The notes beneath the pieces were generated by a model. The model was not told the DNA's origin and made no database searches. It worked only from the letters and a program-made list of their open reading frames with translations. From assembly GCF_014284255.1 (NCBI RefSeq), contig NZ_JACOFV010000017.1, positions 53,701 through 117,700 on the forward strand: DNA of 64,000 nucleotides, written 5' to 3'. This DNA is from Cognatundibacterium jejuense. Its GTDB lineage: Bacteria; Pseudomonadota; Gammaproteobacteria; Burkholderiales; Burkholderiaceae_D. This document shows positions 53,551-63,050 of the stretch, piece after piece (position 1 is the first letter of the stretch; every line of letters begins with the position of its first letter). The position numbers and the translations under genes are program-made.

Positions 53551-54873
53551 TTAGCTTGATCGACGAACGCCAGCTAACGGTATAGCGAGCAAAATCATAA
53601 AAGCCATACCAAACACGCCATCTCTTAAAATCGCATTAAACATACCACCCAGCATCATCGCAGATGTCAGCATTGCCAGTAACATGGCGCGATTACGAAT
53701 CGATATCTCGGCGCTTTTTGACATACGATACGCTATACGCAATTGCATAATCCAGATGCCGATCAATGCAAACAAACCAGCGACACCTAACTCAGTGGCA
53801 TACAATAAATAATCATTATGTGGCGTCGTCATAGTATTGCTGCTTAATCCTTGCGACCGTTTTTGGTAATTCGGCATCCAGGACGCGATACCATGGCCAG
53901 TCCATGGTTGTTCAGCAATCATGCCAAACGTAATTTTGTAAATTTCAAGGCGCATGCCATCGTCATCGATCTTACGGCCTTCAGAAAAATCTCTGACCTG
54001 CTGTATCGTGCAAACCGCGCGGATTTTAATAACTTCCCAGGGTGCGACATGTGCATCATTGATGCTACAAGTCGCAGGTGGCGGCAAGTTAGTTGCATAT
54101 TTACAACCACCATACAACGACACCACCAGTAAGAGCGGCAAAGCCAGGCTACGCCACGACCAATTGAAATTTTGCATCAGCATCAGCCCGCACATCAAAA
54201 AAAACATCAGACTAGCGGTGCGTGTCTTGGACAACAAAATCAAAGCAGCGACGACATAGAACAGCACCGCGATACGTAGCCAGCGATGATCTTGACGTAA
54301 GCGTAGTTCATGCAGCATCCATCCGGCAGCAATCGCCAACAGCATCCCCAACAAAATGGATTTATTCCCCTGATAAAGCACATAACTGCGGAATAGAGTG
54401 TTATCTGGTAACAGATGCAAAGCATTGGCAACGAATAAAGTTGACGCCACCACCGCACTACCAAAAAATATCTTCACGGCTTTGCGCTGCCAATCACCGT
54501 AACCCAGACTCAGAAAGGGTAATAAGAGAATATAGGTCTGATAATGCGCAAAACCGGGCCAGAACTCTTGTGCAGTTTCGGGAACTTTATCTGTCGTTAG
54601 TCCAATCACCACACTCACAGTTGACAAAATCAGAATAGGCACCAGCAGTGGAGTGCTACGCACATTATCTAACTTTGTTCGCCAGTCACCAGAGATCACC
54701 AATCCTATGTAAAACAGCAGAATGCCGGCATACATAATTCCGACCGGGAAAAATAAAGTAAAAGGCAGACACATCAAAATGCGTTCAGGTAAAGCACGGC
54801 GCCAGTCAGGTACAAGAGCCGGAGAGGTGCTTTGCTTCATTGCATATGATGCCAATTCAGGGTTATTTTCCAT
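53551..54873 (-). CDS. waaL: O-antigen ligase family protein (WaaL-like)
   Basis: The 440-residue, multi-helix inner-membrane protein has the large periplasmic loop and Wzy_C-type motif (MTTPHNDYLLYATELGVAGLFALIG, in which the His and nearby residues are catalytic). It attaches O-antigen or another glycan to lipid A-core. It starts 3 bases after dnaE stops. Confidence 0.85.
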   Translation of the reverse strand: MENNPELASYAMKQSTSPALVPDWRRALPERILMCLPFTLFFPVGIMYAGILLFYIGLVISGDWRTKLDNVRSTPLLVPILILSTVSVVIGLTTDKVPETAQEFWPGFAHYQTYILLLPFLSLGYGDWQRKAVKIFFGSAVVASTLFVANALHLLPDNTLFRSYVLYQGNKSILLGMLLAIAAGWMLHELRLRQDHRWLRIAVLFYVVAALILLSKTRTASLMFFLMCGLMLMQNFNWSWRSLALPLLLVVSLYGGCKYATNLPPPATCSINDAHVAPWEVIKIRAVCTIQQVRDFSEGRKIDDDGMRLEIYKITFGMIAEQPWTGHGIASWMPNYQKRSQGLSSNTMTTPHNDYLLYATELGVAGLFALIGIWIMQLRIAYRMSKSAEISIRNRAMLLAMLTSAMMLGGMFNAILRDGVFGMAFMILLAIPLAGVRRSS

Positions 54874-54876
54874 ACA

Positions 54877-57800
54877 TTAGTTGTAATCGATAGTGACATT
54901 TTTAGGAGACAGCCATTCACCCAGATTTAAACGCAGGTTGTCATCGGGATTCACTCGCCATTGATCTGACAAATACAACTCAGCACTGGCAGTCGCATTT
55001 TTATAGTTAATCAATACCGGGCAGCCTTCAGCATTCAGATGCGGTTTCAATAGCTCTTGTAATTTTTTGGTATCGGCTTTGTCAGTCAACGTCAGTCGCA
55101 AACCTTGCGAAAACTGCACGCGGGCACGGCCAATATCCATGACTTTTTCAGCTGAGATGCGCAATCCACCAGAGAAGCGATCTTCAGATACTTTACCCAA
55201 GACGGCTAAAAATTCATCCTCTTTGAGCAAGGATTTGAATTCTTCCATCAATTCACTGTAAACCGTCACTTCAACTACGGCAGTACTGTCATCCAACGTC
55301 ACTACCATCAATTTGCCACGCTGCGTCATTTGTGTGCGTACACCAGTGATAATGCCGCAGATTAAACGCAAATCACGTGAAGGTTCTACCTTTGCCAACG
55401 TGGTTTTGATGAATTGACGCACTTCTGGTGCATAAGAATCGAACAAATGACCTGACAGATAAAAACCGAGTGCCAGTTTTTCTTCCGTCAAACGCTTTTT
55501 ATCCGACCAATGCGGTACGTCGATGTATTGAGGTGGCGGGATCAGATCATCATCGTCGCCAAACAAACTAACTTGATTCGCGGCTTTATCAGCTTGCTCT
55601 GCAGCTTCAATCGCCAGACTTACCGTTGCCAATAAAATCGCACGATCTTTGCCCAGACAATCCATCGCGCCAGCACGGATCAACGATTCTATGGTACGAC
55701 GATTGACCTGACGTTTATCAACGCGTTTACAGAAATCAAACAAATCTTTAAACGGACCGTCGGCAACGCGTGAAGCAACGATATTTTCAATCGCATTCTG
55801 GCCTGAACCTTTAACAGCACCGAGGCCATAACGAATCTGTGTCGATTTTTTACCTGGTTCACCGACTGGCATGAATCGGTAATCGGATTGGTTAATATCT
55901 GGCGCCAGCATTTTGAGCTTGCAAATATCAAGCGCATCTTCAACCAGAATTTTGACCTTGTCCGTATCGTCCATCGCCAGCGACATATTGGCTGCCATAA
56001 ACGCGGCAGGATGATGAGCTTTCAGATAGGCGGTGTGATACGACAACAAAGCATACGCGGCAGCATGAGATTTATTAAAGCCATAGCCCGCGAATTTTTC
56101 CATCAAATCGAAAATTTCATCGGCTTTTTGCTGCGACAAACCATCTTTGGCGGCACCGTCACGGAAGATCTGGCGATGCTCGGCCATTTCCTCGGCTTTC
56201 TTTTTACCCATCGCACGACGCAATAAATCGGCGCCACCCAATGAGTAGCCACCAACCACCTGCGCCATCTGCATCACCTGCTCTTGATACACCATGATGC
56301 CGTAGGTTTCAGACAAAATACCTTCAGTACGCGGATCGGGGTAATCAAACTTCTCACCGTGCTTACGCTTACAGAAATCAGGAATCAGATCCATAGGACC
56401 CGGACGATACAACGCCACCAGCGCAATAATGTCTTCAAAGCGATCGGGGCGTGCATCTTTCAGCATGCCTTGCATGCCGCGGCTTTCCAGCTGGAACACC
56501 GCAACCGTTTTGGCTTTGGTGAGCAATTCATACGATGCGCGGTCATCCAGTGGCAATTTAGCCAGATCAAAATCAGCCATTGCCGGATCCAGCATTTTAA
56601 TGTAGCGCACCGCACGATCAAGAATCGTCAGTGTAGTCAAACCCAAAAAGTCGAACTTCACCAGACCGACGGCTTCGACGTCGTCTTTATCATATTGCGA
56701 CACCACGCCAGAATCACCACCCTGCGTGTACAACGGGCAAAAATCGGTCAGCTTACCTGGCGCGATCAAAACACCACCGGCGTGCATACCGATGTTACGG
56801 GTAATACCTTCGACTTGCTGCGCCAGATCGAGCAGGGTTTTGACCTCTTCTTCGTTTTCCTGACGTTCAGCCAGCAACGGTTCTTCGACAATTGCCTCAG
56901 CAATCGTGACTTGCTTACCTGGTTTAAACGGAATTAGCTTCGATACGCCATCGCAAAACATGTAGCCAAAATCCAGTACCCGACCAACGTCGCGGATCGC
57001 GCCTTTAGCCGCCATGGTTCCGAAAGTCGCAATCTGCGATACCGCATCTTTACCATAACGGTCTTTCACGTATTGAATAACGCGGTCACGGCCTTCCTGG
57101 CAAAAGTCAATATCAAAGTCGGGCATGGATACCCGCTCTGGATTTAAGAAACGTTCGAACAGCAAGTTGTATTGGAGTGGATCGAGATCAGTAATCAGGA
57201 GTGAATACGCCACTAGCGAACCGGCACCTGAACCACGACCAGGCCCGACCGGCACGCCATTATTTTTCGCCCATTGAATAAAGTCTGCCACGATCAGGAA
57301 GTAACCGGGGAAACCCATTTTAATAATGGTATCAGTCTCAAACTTCAGACGGGCTTCATAACGTGCGCGTTCTTTTTCGCGCTTTTCCGGATTCGGGAAT
57401 AAGTGCTCTAAACGGAATTCCAGACCACGTTTCGCTTCATAAACGAGGAAATCGTTGAGCGTCATGCCATCTGGCGTCGGGAAATCTGGTAGCTTCGGTT
57501 TACCAAGTTCCAGCGTTAAATTGCAGCGTTTAGCAATTTCAACTGAATTTTGAAGTACGCCTGGCATGTCAGCAAACAATGCCGCCATTTCTTCTTGGGT
57601 TTTAAAGCATTGCTGGTCATTAAAACGACGTACACGACGGCCGTTAGCCAGCATGTCGCCATCAGAAATACAAACTCGCGCCTCATGCGCGGTGTAATCA
57701 TCCTTGCTGATAAACTGTACCGGATGCGTCGCCACCACCGGCAATTTGAGCTTATTCGCCAAGGCCACCGCAGCACGCACATGGTTTTCCATGTTGGGCT

Positions 57801-58401
57801 GGCCAGCACGTTGAATTTCAATATAAAAATGATCAGGGAAAATATTATCCCAGCGTTGGGCACTACGTTCTGCTAAGTCATGATTACCATTATCTATCGC
57901 CACGCCAACATCACCAAAATGTGCGCCAGATAAGGCGATCAGACCACCGCCTTCACCGTCTTCGTGGATTTTTTGCAACCATTCATAACGAATTTCAGCG
58001 CGGCCACGATGCTGGTTAGTCAACCATGCCTGTGCAAGTAACTCACACAGTTGCAGATAGCCTTTGCGATTTTTCACCAACAACATCAGACGTGAAGGCT
58101 TATCACGGTCAACATCATTGGTAATCCATGCATCACATCCGGCGATAGGTTTAATCCCTTTGCCGCGCGCCGCTTTGTAAAACTTTACCATCGCGAACAA
58201 ATTCGCCAGATCGGTGATCGCCATCGCTGGCTGTTTATCCTTCACTGCCGCCTTAATCACATCGTCAATGCGCACCAATCCATCCACGATCGAATATTCC
58301 GAATGGATACGTAAATGAACAAATTGTGGGTCGCGAGGTACTGCAGGGGTAGCAGCTACTGCTTGGTCTCCTGCCGGAGAAATACTCAGTTCTGTAGTCA
58401 T
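54877..58401 (-). CDS. dnaE: DNA polymerase III alpha subunit
   Basis: The 1174-residue replicative polymerase has a PHP domain at the N-terminus (VHLRIHSEYSIVDGLV). The palm carries PDFDIDF at 427-433 with the catalytic Asp residues, then GRGSGAGSLVAYSL and the PolIII_C region (KFAGYGFNKSHAAAYALLSYHTAY). An OB domain lies near the end (GIITGVRTQMTQRGKLMVVTLDD). Length matches E. coli DnaE (1160). It is the main replicative DNA polymerase and is followed by waaL. Confidence 0.98.
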   Translation of the reverse strand: MTTELSISPAGDQAVAATPAVPRDPQFVHLRIHSEYSIVDGLVRIDDVIKAAVKDKQPAMAITDLANLFAMVKFYKAARGKGIKPIAGCDAWITNDVDRDKPSRLMLLVKNRKGYLQLCELLAQAWLTNQHRGRAEIRYEWLQKIHEDGEGGGLIALSGAHFGDVGVAIDNGNHDLAERSAQRWDNIFPDHFYIEIQRAGQPNMENHVRAAVALANKLKLPVVATHPVQFISKDDYTAHEARVCISDGDMLANGRRVRRFNDQQCFKTQEEMAALFADMPGVLQNSVEIAKRCNLTLELGKPKLPDFPTPDGMTLNDFLVYEAKRGLEFRLEHLFPNPEKREKERARYEARLKFETDTIIKMGFPGYFLIVADFIQWAKNNGVPVGPGRGSGAGSLVAYSLLITDLDPLQYNLLFERFLNPERVSMPDFDIDFCQEGRDRVIQYVKDRYGKDAVSQIATFGTMAAKGAIRDVGRVLDFGYMFCDGVSKLIPFKPGKQVTIAEAIVEEPLLAERQENEEEVKTLLDLAQQVEGITRNIGMHAGGVLIAPGKLTDFCPLYTQGGDSGVVSQYDKDDVEAVGLVKFDFLGLTTLTILDRAVRYIKMLDPAMADFDLAKLPLDDRASYELLTKAKTVAVFQLESRGMQGMLKDARPDRFEDIIALVALYRPGPMDLIPDFCKRKHGEKFDYPDPRTEGILSETYGIMVYQEQVMQMAQVVGGYSLGGADLLRRAMGKKKAEEMAEHRQIFRDGAAKDGLSQQKADEIFDLMEKFAGYGFNKSHAAAYALLSYHTAYLKAHHPAAFMAANMSLAMDDTDKVKILVEDALDICKLKMLAPDINQSDYRFMPVGEPGKKSTQIRYGLGAVKGSGQNAIENIVASRVADGPFKDLFDFCKRVDKRQVNRRTIESLIRAGAMDCLGKDRAILLATVSLAIEAAEQADKAANQVSLFGDDDDLIPPPQYIDVPHWSDKKRLTEEKLALGFYLSGHLFDSYAPEVRQFIKTTLAKVEPSRDLRLICGIITGVRTQMTQRGKLMVVTLDDSTAVVEVTVYSELMEEFKSLLKEDEFLAVLGKVSEDRFSGGLRISAEKVMDIGRARVQFSQGLRLTLTDKADTKKLQELLKPHLNAEGCPVLINYKNATASAELYLSDQWRVNPDDNLRLNLGEWLSPKNVTIDYN

Positions 58402-58684
58402 CCCGCTATTCTACCGTGTCAGGTCGGCGGTTTATAGACTTTACATCATACAAATTCGTGGTTCTTACTTGTGCTGATCTCTCTGCATGAAAGAACATTC
58501 ACCAATTTAGTTATAAAAATTAAAACATTCAACCGCAATTAGTGGTTTTTTAATCAAATAAATTCCCAATGGGAGAAATTTTGTCGATTTTCTTTACAGA
58601 CACATTTATGCTTGAAAGAAATGCAGTAAATGCAGCAAATTGGCACATTTAATCAGCGCGATCCTGGATTTTAAGGAAATAATT

Positions 58685-60709
58685 TTGTTGATTTCACATC
58701 ACAAAAAAATGATTTATTTGTCAACATCAATGTCAGCCAGACTAAGTGTGTTTACTCTCTTGGTAGCTAGCTGCCAAGCCGTACACGCAGAGAACAAAAC
58801 TGACGAATCAATTTTTCTTGACGATATTCCTGTCGTTTTAAGCGCCTCTCGTCTGACCCAACCGATCAGCGAAGCCCCAGTTGCGGTTACTGTTTTAGAC
58901 CGACAAATGATCCGTGATTCTGGTGCATGGGATTTGTCCGAAGTATTCCGACTGGTACCGGGCATGTATGTTGCCTATCACGCGGATCCCAATTTTTACT
59001 CTGCTGACAGTACAGTTGCCTACCACGGCATGGTCACCAGTACGACCTCTGATCGTATGCAAGTGCTGATCGACGGCCGATCAGTTTATTCTGGCTTATT
59101 CGGTGGAGTGAACTGGAGTGATCTTCCCATTGTACTGAATGACATAGAACGGATTGAGGTGGTACGCGGACCAGATTCAGCCAGCTATGGGGCAAATTCG
59201 TATCTGGGAGTCATTAACATCATTACACGTCATCCGGCTGAGTCACAGGGCGCATCTGCATCGCTCAGTTATGGAACAAGTAGAGCCGAAGGGGTGTTTC
59301 GCTACGGCGGAAAAACCGGCGATCTGACTTTTCAGATTACTGCCAGTGAGCGTAAAGATAATGGTGAAGATGACAAAATTCACAATCCCACCTCGCAAGA
59401 CGTTTTTTGGACATTAAATAAATTCGATAACAAAAACATCCAGATTTTCAATTTCAGAGCCGCCTATCAGGCGAGTGCCAATGACACCCTGGAATTACAA
59501 TTTGGATATAACGGTGGTTCCAGACAAACTGGCGAATACGACAATTTTAAATCGATCACCCGTACCACAAACAATCATTTTGAGATGTTCAACTGGCGTC
59601 ATGTGCTGGAAGGCGGCGGAGAATTGACCGTCAAAGCGTTTCATACTGAGGAGCGAATCAATGCGCGCTTACTTGATTCTGACGGCATGCAAAATGGTGA
59701 TGCCTCATTTAAGCGCGATGATCTGGAAATTCAACATACATTTTCACCTTCTGAAACGACGCGCGTCGTCTGGGGTGGCAGCATAAGGCAAGACCTCACT
59801 TATGCACCGTATTACCTGGGGGTAGAAGATAATACCTATTTATTCGGTGACTTTAAATATCGTTTAGGAAGATTATTTAGCAACTTGGAATGGCATGTGC
59901 GTCCAGATCTGCTGTTGAACGCTGGCGCAATGCTGGAAAACAATTCTTATACCGGCACCGAGTTCACACCTCGTCTGGCACTCAACTGGCATATAACGCC
60001 ACAGCACACAGTTCGGATGGGGTATTCGCGGGCAACGCGCGCGCCATCTGTGTATGAAAAAGTGTATGAAGAATATTGGCGAGCACCGGACCAATATCCG
60101 AATTTACCGGAATTAAAGCCTGAACATGTTAAATCCATTGATCTTGGTTACATAGGAAAAATCGGCAAGATGGATATAGATTTCCGTTTTTTTCATGACG
60201 ACTATACCGATCTGATCGACGTCAAAAATCATAAGTCTCCACAAAGTGATAATCTGAATGCAGGCAATGCTTTAATGCGCGGTTACGAATTACAAATAAA
60301 AGCCCCTCTCTCAGAAAAAACACATGTTACCTACGGCCTATCCGGTGGCAGTGTAAAAAGCGACGATGTCAACGGAGTGATATACAGCGGATCACTTCCC
60401 TCTTACAACCACAACTTGATGCTGACCCATCAATTTAATGAAGAATGGCGTGGTAGTCTGATTGCCTATCAGATTGCTAAAACGAAACTCAATCAAACCG
60501 ATTACAACCCATCCTTGGGACGTGGCTACTACATTGATGGGAATAAGCGCTTTGATGGAAAAATTTCACGCCGTTTTTTACTCGCTGGACGTCAGACCGA
60601 AGTAGCTCTGATCATCCAGAACATTGCTAACGCCCATTATTTTGAATACCGTCACGATAATGAGGTCCCAGGTCGACTGGCACGCATTAACCTCAAAACG
60701 GATTTCTGA
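58685..60709 (+). CDS. TonB-dependent receptor
   Basis: The protein is about 674 residues, with a signal region ending AVHA and a plug at about 40-190 (LSASRLTQPISEAPVAVTVLDRQMI, VRGPDSASYGANSYLGVINIITRHP). The barrel ends LARINLKTDF. TTG at 58685 is chosen because AAGGA lies seven bases upstream; ATG at 58709 or 58730 are alternatives. It is followed after 3 bases by a periplasmic binding protein gene. The plug and barrel look like a substrate receptor. The ligand is unknown. Confidence 0.85.
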   Translation: MLISHHKKMIYLSTSMSARLSVFTLLVASCQAVHAENKTDESIFLDDIPVVLSASRLTQPISEAPVAVTVLDRQMIRDSGAWDLSEVFRLVPGMYVAYHADPNFYSADSTVAYHGMVTSTTSDRMQVLIDGRSVYSGLFGGVNWSDLPIVLNDIERIEVVRGPDSASYGANSYLGVINIITRHPAESQGASASLSYGTSRAEGVFRYGGKTGDLTFQITASERKDNGEDDKIHNPTSQDVFWTLNKFDNKNIQIFNFRAAYQASANDTLELQFGYNGGSRQTGEYDNFKSITRTTNNHFEMFNWRHVLEGGGELTVKAFHTEERINARLLDSDGMQNGDASFKRDDLEIQHTFSPSETTRVVWGGSIRQDLTYAPYYLGVEDNTYLFGDFKYRLGRLFSNLEWHVRPDLLLNAGAMLENNSYTGTEFTPRLALNWHITPQHTVRMGYSRATRAPSVYEKVYEEYWRAPDQYPNLPELKPEHVKSIDLGYIGKIGKMDIDFRFFHDDYTDLIDVKNHKSPQSDNLNAGNALMRGYELQIKAPLSEKTHVTYGLSGGSVKSDDVNGVIYSGSLPSYNHNLMLTHQFNEEWRGSLIAYQIAKTKLNQTDYNPSLGRGYYIDGNKRFDGKISRRFLLAGRQTEVALIIQNIANAHYFEYRHDNEVPGRLARINLKTDF

Positions 60710-60712
60710 CGC

Positions 60713-61696
60713 ATGCAATGGTTGTGCTTGAATCTCCGTAAGCCTTCATCATCTTTTAAGGTGCTGAAGAACATTGCTTTTATAATTTTGTTCGGATTTT
60801 CCGGCACAAGTTACGCCGTGGATGGCGTCACCATCTTATTGAGTGAAGAAGGCGGTGCTTACTCGGAATTTGCAATTGGTTTGAGTAACTTATTGACTCA
60901 ATCGGGTGCAAACCACCCTGTCATTAAAATCTTCGACGTCAATAAATTTAGCAACGATGATTTGTCGCGCAGCGCCAACAATCAAATCTTAATTGCGGTA
61001 GGCTCATCCGCGATGCTAACAATCGCGCAAAAACCTCCAGCCATGCCCGTGCTGAATGTACTGGTACCGCAGAGTAGCTTTGTCAAGGCGATTAAACAAA
61101 ATAGCCGGATTCAAGATAGCCGTAGATTTTCAGCCGTGTTTTTCGATCAATCCTGGTCAAGACAATTGGGATTAATACAGGTCAGCATGCCAAATCACCC
61201 TCGTGTAGGCATATTACTTGGTAAAGAATCGACTGAATTAATACCTCAATTACAAAATGCAGCGAAAACATTAGATATCAGCCTCAATATTGAGACCGTT
61301 TCTGAAGATGCCGAATTACTGAATGCTTTACGCAAATTACTGACGATTAGTGATGCCATGCTGGCAGTGCCTGATGCACGTATTTATAACCGAAATAATA
61401 TCTCCAGCATTTTACTCACCAGTTACCGGCAACAAATTCCACTGTTTGGTTTTTCTGCACCTTATGTTAAAGCGGGTGCGCTGGCATCCATTTACAGTCT
61501 ACCAAGTCAGATCAGCCAACAAGTTGCAGAGATCATCGCCAGCCTGCCTGCGAACGGCAATCTCCCAGCGCCACAGTTTCCTAAGTATTTTTCTATTACT
61601 ACCAATTCACAGGTTGCCCGCTCTCTTAACATAGAAATCGCGCCAGAACCTGAATTGCAGTACAAACTTAAACATCTTACGGAGCACGCCCAATGA
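60713..61696 (+). CDS. ABC-type periplasmic binding protein (PF04392-like)
   Basis: The 327-residue protein has a signal sequence (NIAFIILFGFSGTSYAVDG) and two lobes with the 'ABC_sub_bind' pattern (VLVPQSSFVKAIKQN, HPRVGILLGKESTELIPQLQNAAKTLDISLNIETV). No permease or ATPase accompanies it. It starts 3 bases after the TonB receptor, and its stop overlaps the start of the cyclase gene by 4 bases, so it is likely a sensor, not a transporter part. Confidence 0.85.
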   Translation: MQWLCLNLRKPSSSFKVLKNIAFIILFGFSGTSYAVDGVTILLSEEGGAYSEFAIGLSNLLTQSGANHPVIKIFDVNKFSNDDLSRSANNQILIAVGSSAMLTIAQKPPAMPVLNVLVPQSSFVKAIKQNSRIQDSRRFSAVFFDQSWSRQLGLIQVSMPNHPRVGILLGKESTELIPQLQNAAKTLDISLNIETVSEDAELLNALRKLLTISDAMLAVPDARIYNRNNISSILLTSYRQQIPLFGFSAPYVKAGALASIYSLPSQISQQVAEIIASLPANGNLPAPQFPKYFSITTNSQVARSLNIEIAPEPELQYKLKHLTEHAQ

Positions 61697-63021
61697 AACA
61701 ATGGCAGCTCTCTCAACGGATACTGTTTCTGGCCCTGGCACCAGTGTGGGTCATCACGATTTTGTTGACCCTGATGGTAGTGATTGTGGGTATGACCGAA
61801 ATTGACGGCGCATTAAAAGAACGTGGCGCTCTCATCGCGAGACATCTGAGTAGCGCCTGTGAATATGGCGCGTTTTCAGGTAATCGGGAGGTATTGACGG
61901 CACTGACTCAGGCGACCATGAAAGAAGAAGACGCTCAGGCGGTCATCGTCACTGATGCCCTTAACCATGTGTTGGCAGCAAGTGGCAAGCCAGAAAATAT
62001 CGACGCGACCTATCCGGGAGCCGCCTTGCAAGGAAAAATCCTTAAAGGCAAACACAGCAGCTTCATTTTTGGCATGCCGATTTACCAGGGAACACTCGCC
62101 GCAGATAACTTTGATTTGATAGATCGCCCACAGAATGAGCCCACGAACAAGACCAAATTGCTCGGCTTTGTTTATCTGGAATTAAGCACGGCATCGAGCA
62201 AACAAGAAAAAACTTTGTTTGTATTTATCTGCCTGCTGATTGGCATCGCCGGAACCGCCGGAGCATCCATCCTCGCGCTGCGTATGAGCCGCGATCTGAC
62301 GCGGCCATTATCACGCTTGATCGATGGTGTTCACAGCATGGCAAAAGGTGAGTTTAGCACCCGCATCAAGGCGGATTCCGGAGGTGAATTACAAGATCTC
62401 GAAGAAGGCTTTAATCTGATGGCAGCAGAAGTCCAGAACAGCCACGAAAAAATGCTTGAAGTTAACGCCAATCTGGAACACTTGGTTGCTGAGCGCACAC
62501 GTGAATTAGAGTTAAAAAACCTAGATCTGGAATATCTTTCCAATACCGATAGACTTACCGGTTTATACAACCGCTTTAAGTTAGAAACCATCCTGGAAGA
62601 AGAACACCAACGCTGTCAACGCTATGGCAGTAGCTTCTCTATTGCCATTATTGATGTGGATAAATTCAAGAGTGTTAACGATACCTATGGCCACTCAGTC
62701 GGCGATCAGGTGCTGGTGAGCATAGGCATCATCTTGCAAGAAAACATCCGCAGCATCGATGCCGCTGGGCGTTGGGGCGGTGAAGAATTTCTGGTGATCT
62801 TCCGCGAGACCTCAATACAGGCTTCTATAGTCATCGCTGAAAAATTACGCGAAACCATTGCCAACCATAACTTCCATATGATAAGCACACTCACCGCCAG
62901 TTTTGGCGTGACCGAATACCGTCACCCAGACAGCATTTTAGAAATGATGATACGCGCCGATGCTGCACTCTATGAGGCAAAACACAAAGGCCGTAACCGG
63001 GTTGAATACAAAGAGCATTAA
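61693..63021 (+). CDS. Membrane diguanylate cyclase (periplasmic sensor, HAMP, GGDEF)
   Basis: The 442-residue protein has a first helix (ILFLALAPVWVITILLTLMVVIVG), a periplasmic CHASE8-like domain (about 40-170, GALIARHLSSACEYGAFSGNREVL), a second helix (about 176-196), HAMP (about 197-250), a short coiled coil, and a GGDEF domain with GGEEF at 362-366. It makes c-di-GMP. The design resembles YfiN/TpbB cyclases, which are gated by a periplasmic protein. The overlap with the binding-protein gene implies that this protein is the gate. Confidence 0.93.
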   Translation: MKQWQLSQRILFLALAPVWVITILLTLMVVIVGMTEIDGALKERGALIARHLSSACEYGAFSGNREVLTALTQATMKEEDAQAVIVTDALNHVLAASGKPENIDATYPGAALQGKILKGKHSSFIFGMPIYQGTLAADNFDLIDRPQNEPTNKTKLLGFVYLELSTASSKQEKTLFVFICLLIGIAGTAGASILALRMSRDLTRPLSRLIDGVHSMAKGEFSTRIKADSGGELQDLEEGFNLMAAEVQNSHEKMLEVNANLEHLVAERTRELELKNLDLEYLSNTDRLTGLYNRFKLETILEEEHQRCQRYGSSFSIAIIDVDKFKSVNDTYGHSVGDQVLVSIGIILQENIRSIDAAGRWGGEEFLVIFRETSIQASIVIAEKLRETIANHNFHMISTLTASFGVTEYRHPDSILEMMIRADAALYEAKHKGRNRVEYKEH

Positions 63022-63050
63022 ACATCTCGCGCATTTCCACACCAAATATG

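Noticed and set aside
56284..56937. Rightward 217-residue frame inside dnaE
   Set aside because: It is entirely antisense to the conserved polymerase core, and such frames are common opposite dnaE.
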